From Sulfolobus sp. UBA167 (lineage in GTDB: Archaea; Thermoproteota; Thermoprotei_A; Sulfolobales; Sulfolobaceae), in assembly GCA_002495845.1 (NCBI GenBank), contig DAHF01000138.1, positions 13,892-35,645 on the forward strand: a DNA stretch of 21,754 nucleotides, written 5' to 3'. Position 1 is the stretch's first letter; each line of letters begins with the position of its first letter. The notes beneath the pieces were generated by a model that did not search any database, was not told the DNA's origin, and saw only the letters and a list, made by a program, of their open reading frames with translations. The position numbers were made by a program, and so were the translations under genes. Below, piece by piece: positions 21,280 to 21,754 of the stretch.

Positions 21280-21754
21280 ATGGAGCCTGAGTTTTTTAAT
21301 TCGATTGCGGAGAAGTGGCAGAAACTATGGGAAGAGAAAGGAGTCTTTCAAGCTGATCCGTCCAGCAACAGATCAAAGAAGAAGTTCATTACAGTTCCTT
21401 TTCCGTATACCAATAGTCCAATGCATATAGGACATGGTAGAACGTACATCTCTGCAGACGTTTATGCGAGATATCTCAGAATGAAAGGGTACAACGTACT
21501 TTTCCCGTTCGCATTCCAATTTACTGGAACTCCGATCTTGTCAGTTGCTGACGCGATCAGAAAGGGTGATGCCGAGCTGATTGAGTCTTTCTCTAATGTT
21601 TACAACGTACCTAAAGAGGAGATTCAGGAGATGGAGGATCCTTTCAAACTTGCTGAATACTTCAAGAACGAAATGGAGAAGACCGCCAAAAAGCTCGGGC
21701 TGAGCGTGGACTGGAGGAGAACTTTCGACACAACGAACGAAAACTTTCAACGGT
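21280..21754 (+). CDS. leuS: Leucyl-tRNA synthetase (3'-truncated by the window)
   Basis: The first 158 codons of an archaeal-type LeuRS, class Ia. The protein starts MEPEFFNSIAEKWQKLWEEK, the usual IxxKWQxxWE opening; FITVPFPYTNSPMHIGHGRT (36-55) contains the HIGH motif at 49-52, and the following YARYLRMKGYNVLFPFAFQ with FTGTPI is the GxNVLFPxxFHxTGTPI block (here FQ in place of FH). Some Sulfolobales carry a second, divergent LeuRS paralog; the intact HIGH favours an active enzyme but the KMSKS and anticodon parts are outside the window. Its TATA box supports a leaderless transcript starting at 21280. Confidence 0.93.
   Translation, partial: MEPEFFNSIAEKWQKLWEEKGVFQADPSSNRSKKKFITVPFPYTNSPMHIGHGRTYISADVYARYLRMKGYNVLFPFAFQFTGTPILSVADAIRKGDAELIESFSNVYNVPKEEIQEMEDPFKLAEYFKNEMEKTAKKLGLSVDWRRTFDTTNENFQR

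Overview
The window looks like chromosomal DNA from a thermoacidophilic crenarchaeon of the order Sulfolobales. The evidence is an ESCRT-III/CdvB cell-division paralog, a B-type heme-copper oxidase subunit I with the HxIVY variant motif, an archaeal-type TrpRS and LeuRS, an archaeal C/D box guide RNA, and many T/A-rich TATA boxes 24-31 nt upstream of start codons (leaderless transcripts). The mid-40s-looking GC of the coding regions would fit Metallosphaera or a relative better than the AT-richer Saccharolobus; this is an impression, not a calculation. No insertion sequence, CRISPR array, integrase or tRNA was seen.

Layout. (1) 1-5808, plus strand: a tightly packed anaerobic-type cobalamin (corrin ring) operon, cbiH(partial)-cbiD-cbiT-cbiL-cbiF-cbiG-cbiE, ending in a translationally coupled transglutaminase-fold protein of unknown role. 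(2) 5965-8085: uppP with a leaderless promoter, a Sulfolobales-type membrane protein, a winged-helix regulator and a small winged-helix protein. (3) 8057-9507, minus: an AK6/Fap7-like NMP kinase followed by an Mrp/Nbp35 P-loop ATPase whose CxxC motif has lost its second Cys. (4) 9563-11607, minus: a four-gene unit of an unknown soluble protein, a site-2 protease, a rhomboid protease and a 52-residue two-helix membrane protein. (5) 11673-12846: a LysE-type exporter divergent from a protein made of three tandem helix-turn-helix units. (6) 12821-15095: trpS, a CdvB paralog, and divergent from it an Hsp20-fold protein with a palindrome between TATA box and start codon. (7) 15185-15240, minus: a C/D box sRNA with its own promoter. 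(8) 15354-19058, minus: a terminal oxidase subunit I and a polytopic membrane Fe-S protein, an energy-metabolism pair reminiscent of fox/dox loci. (9) 19339-21754: a GlcD-type FAD oxidase plus small membrane protein, an unknown 132-residue protein, and the 5' end of leuS, with interlocked divergent promoters.

How the parts work together: the cbi genes give most of the methylations and ring contraction chemistry of the cobalt-early B12 route (cbiC, cbiJ and a chelatase are not in view and may lie upstream). The two intramembrane proteases form one translationally coupled unit and are the best candidate for an undescribed system here: a soluble partner, two membrane-embedded proteases of different mechanistic class, and a tiny membrane protein that could be substrate or adaptor. 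Several start codons were moved from the longest ORF using promoter position or family N-termini (9507, 10274, 12397, 19058). Everything was read by eye; no database search was run.
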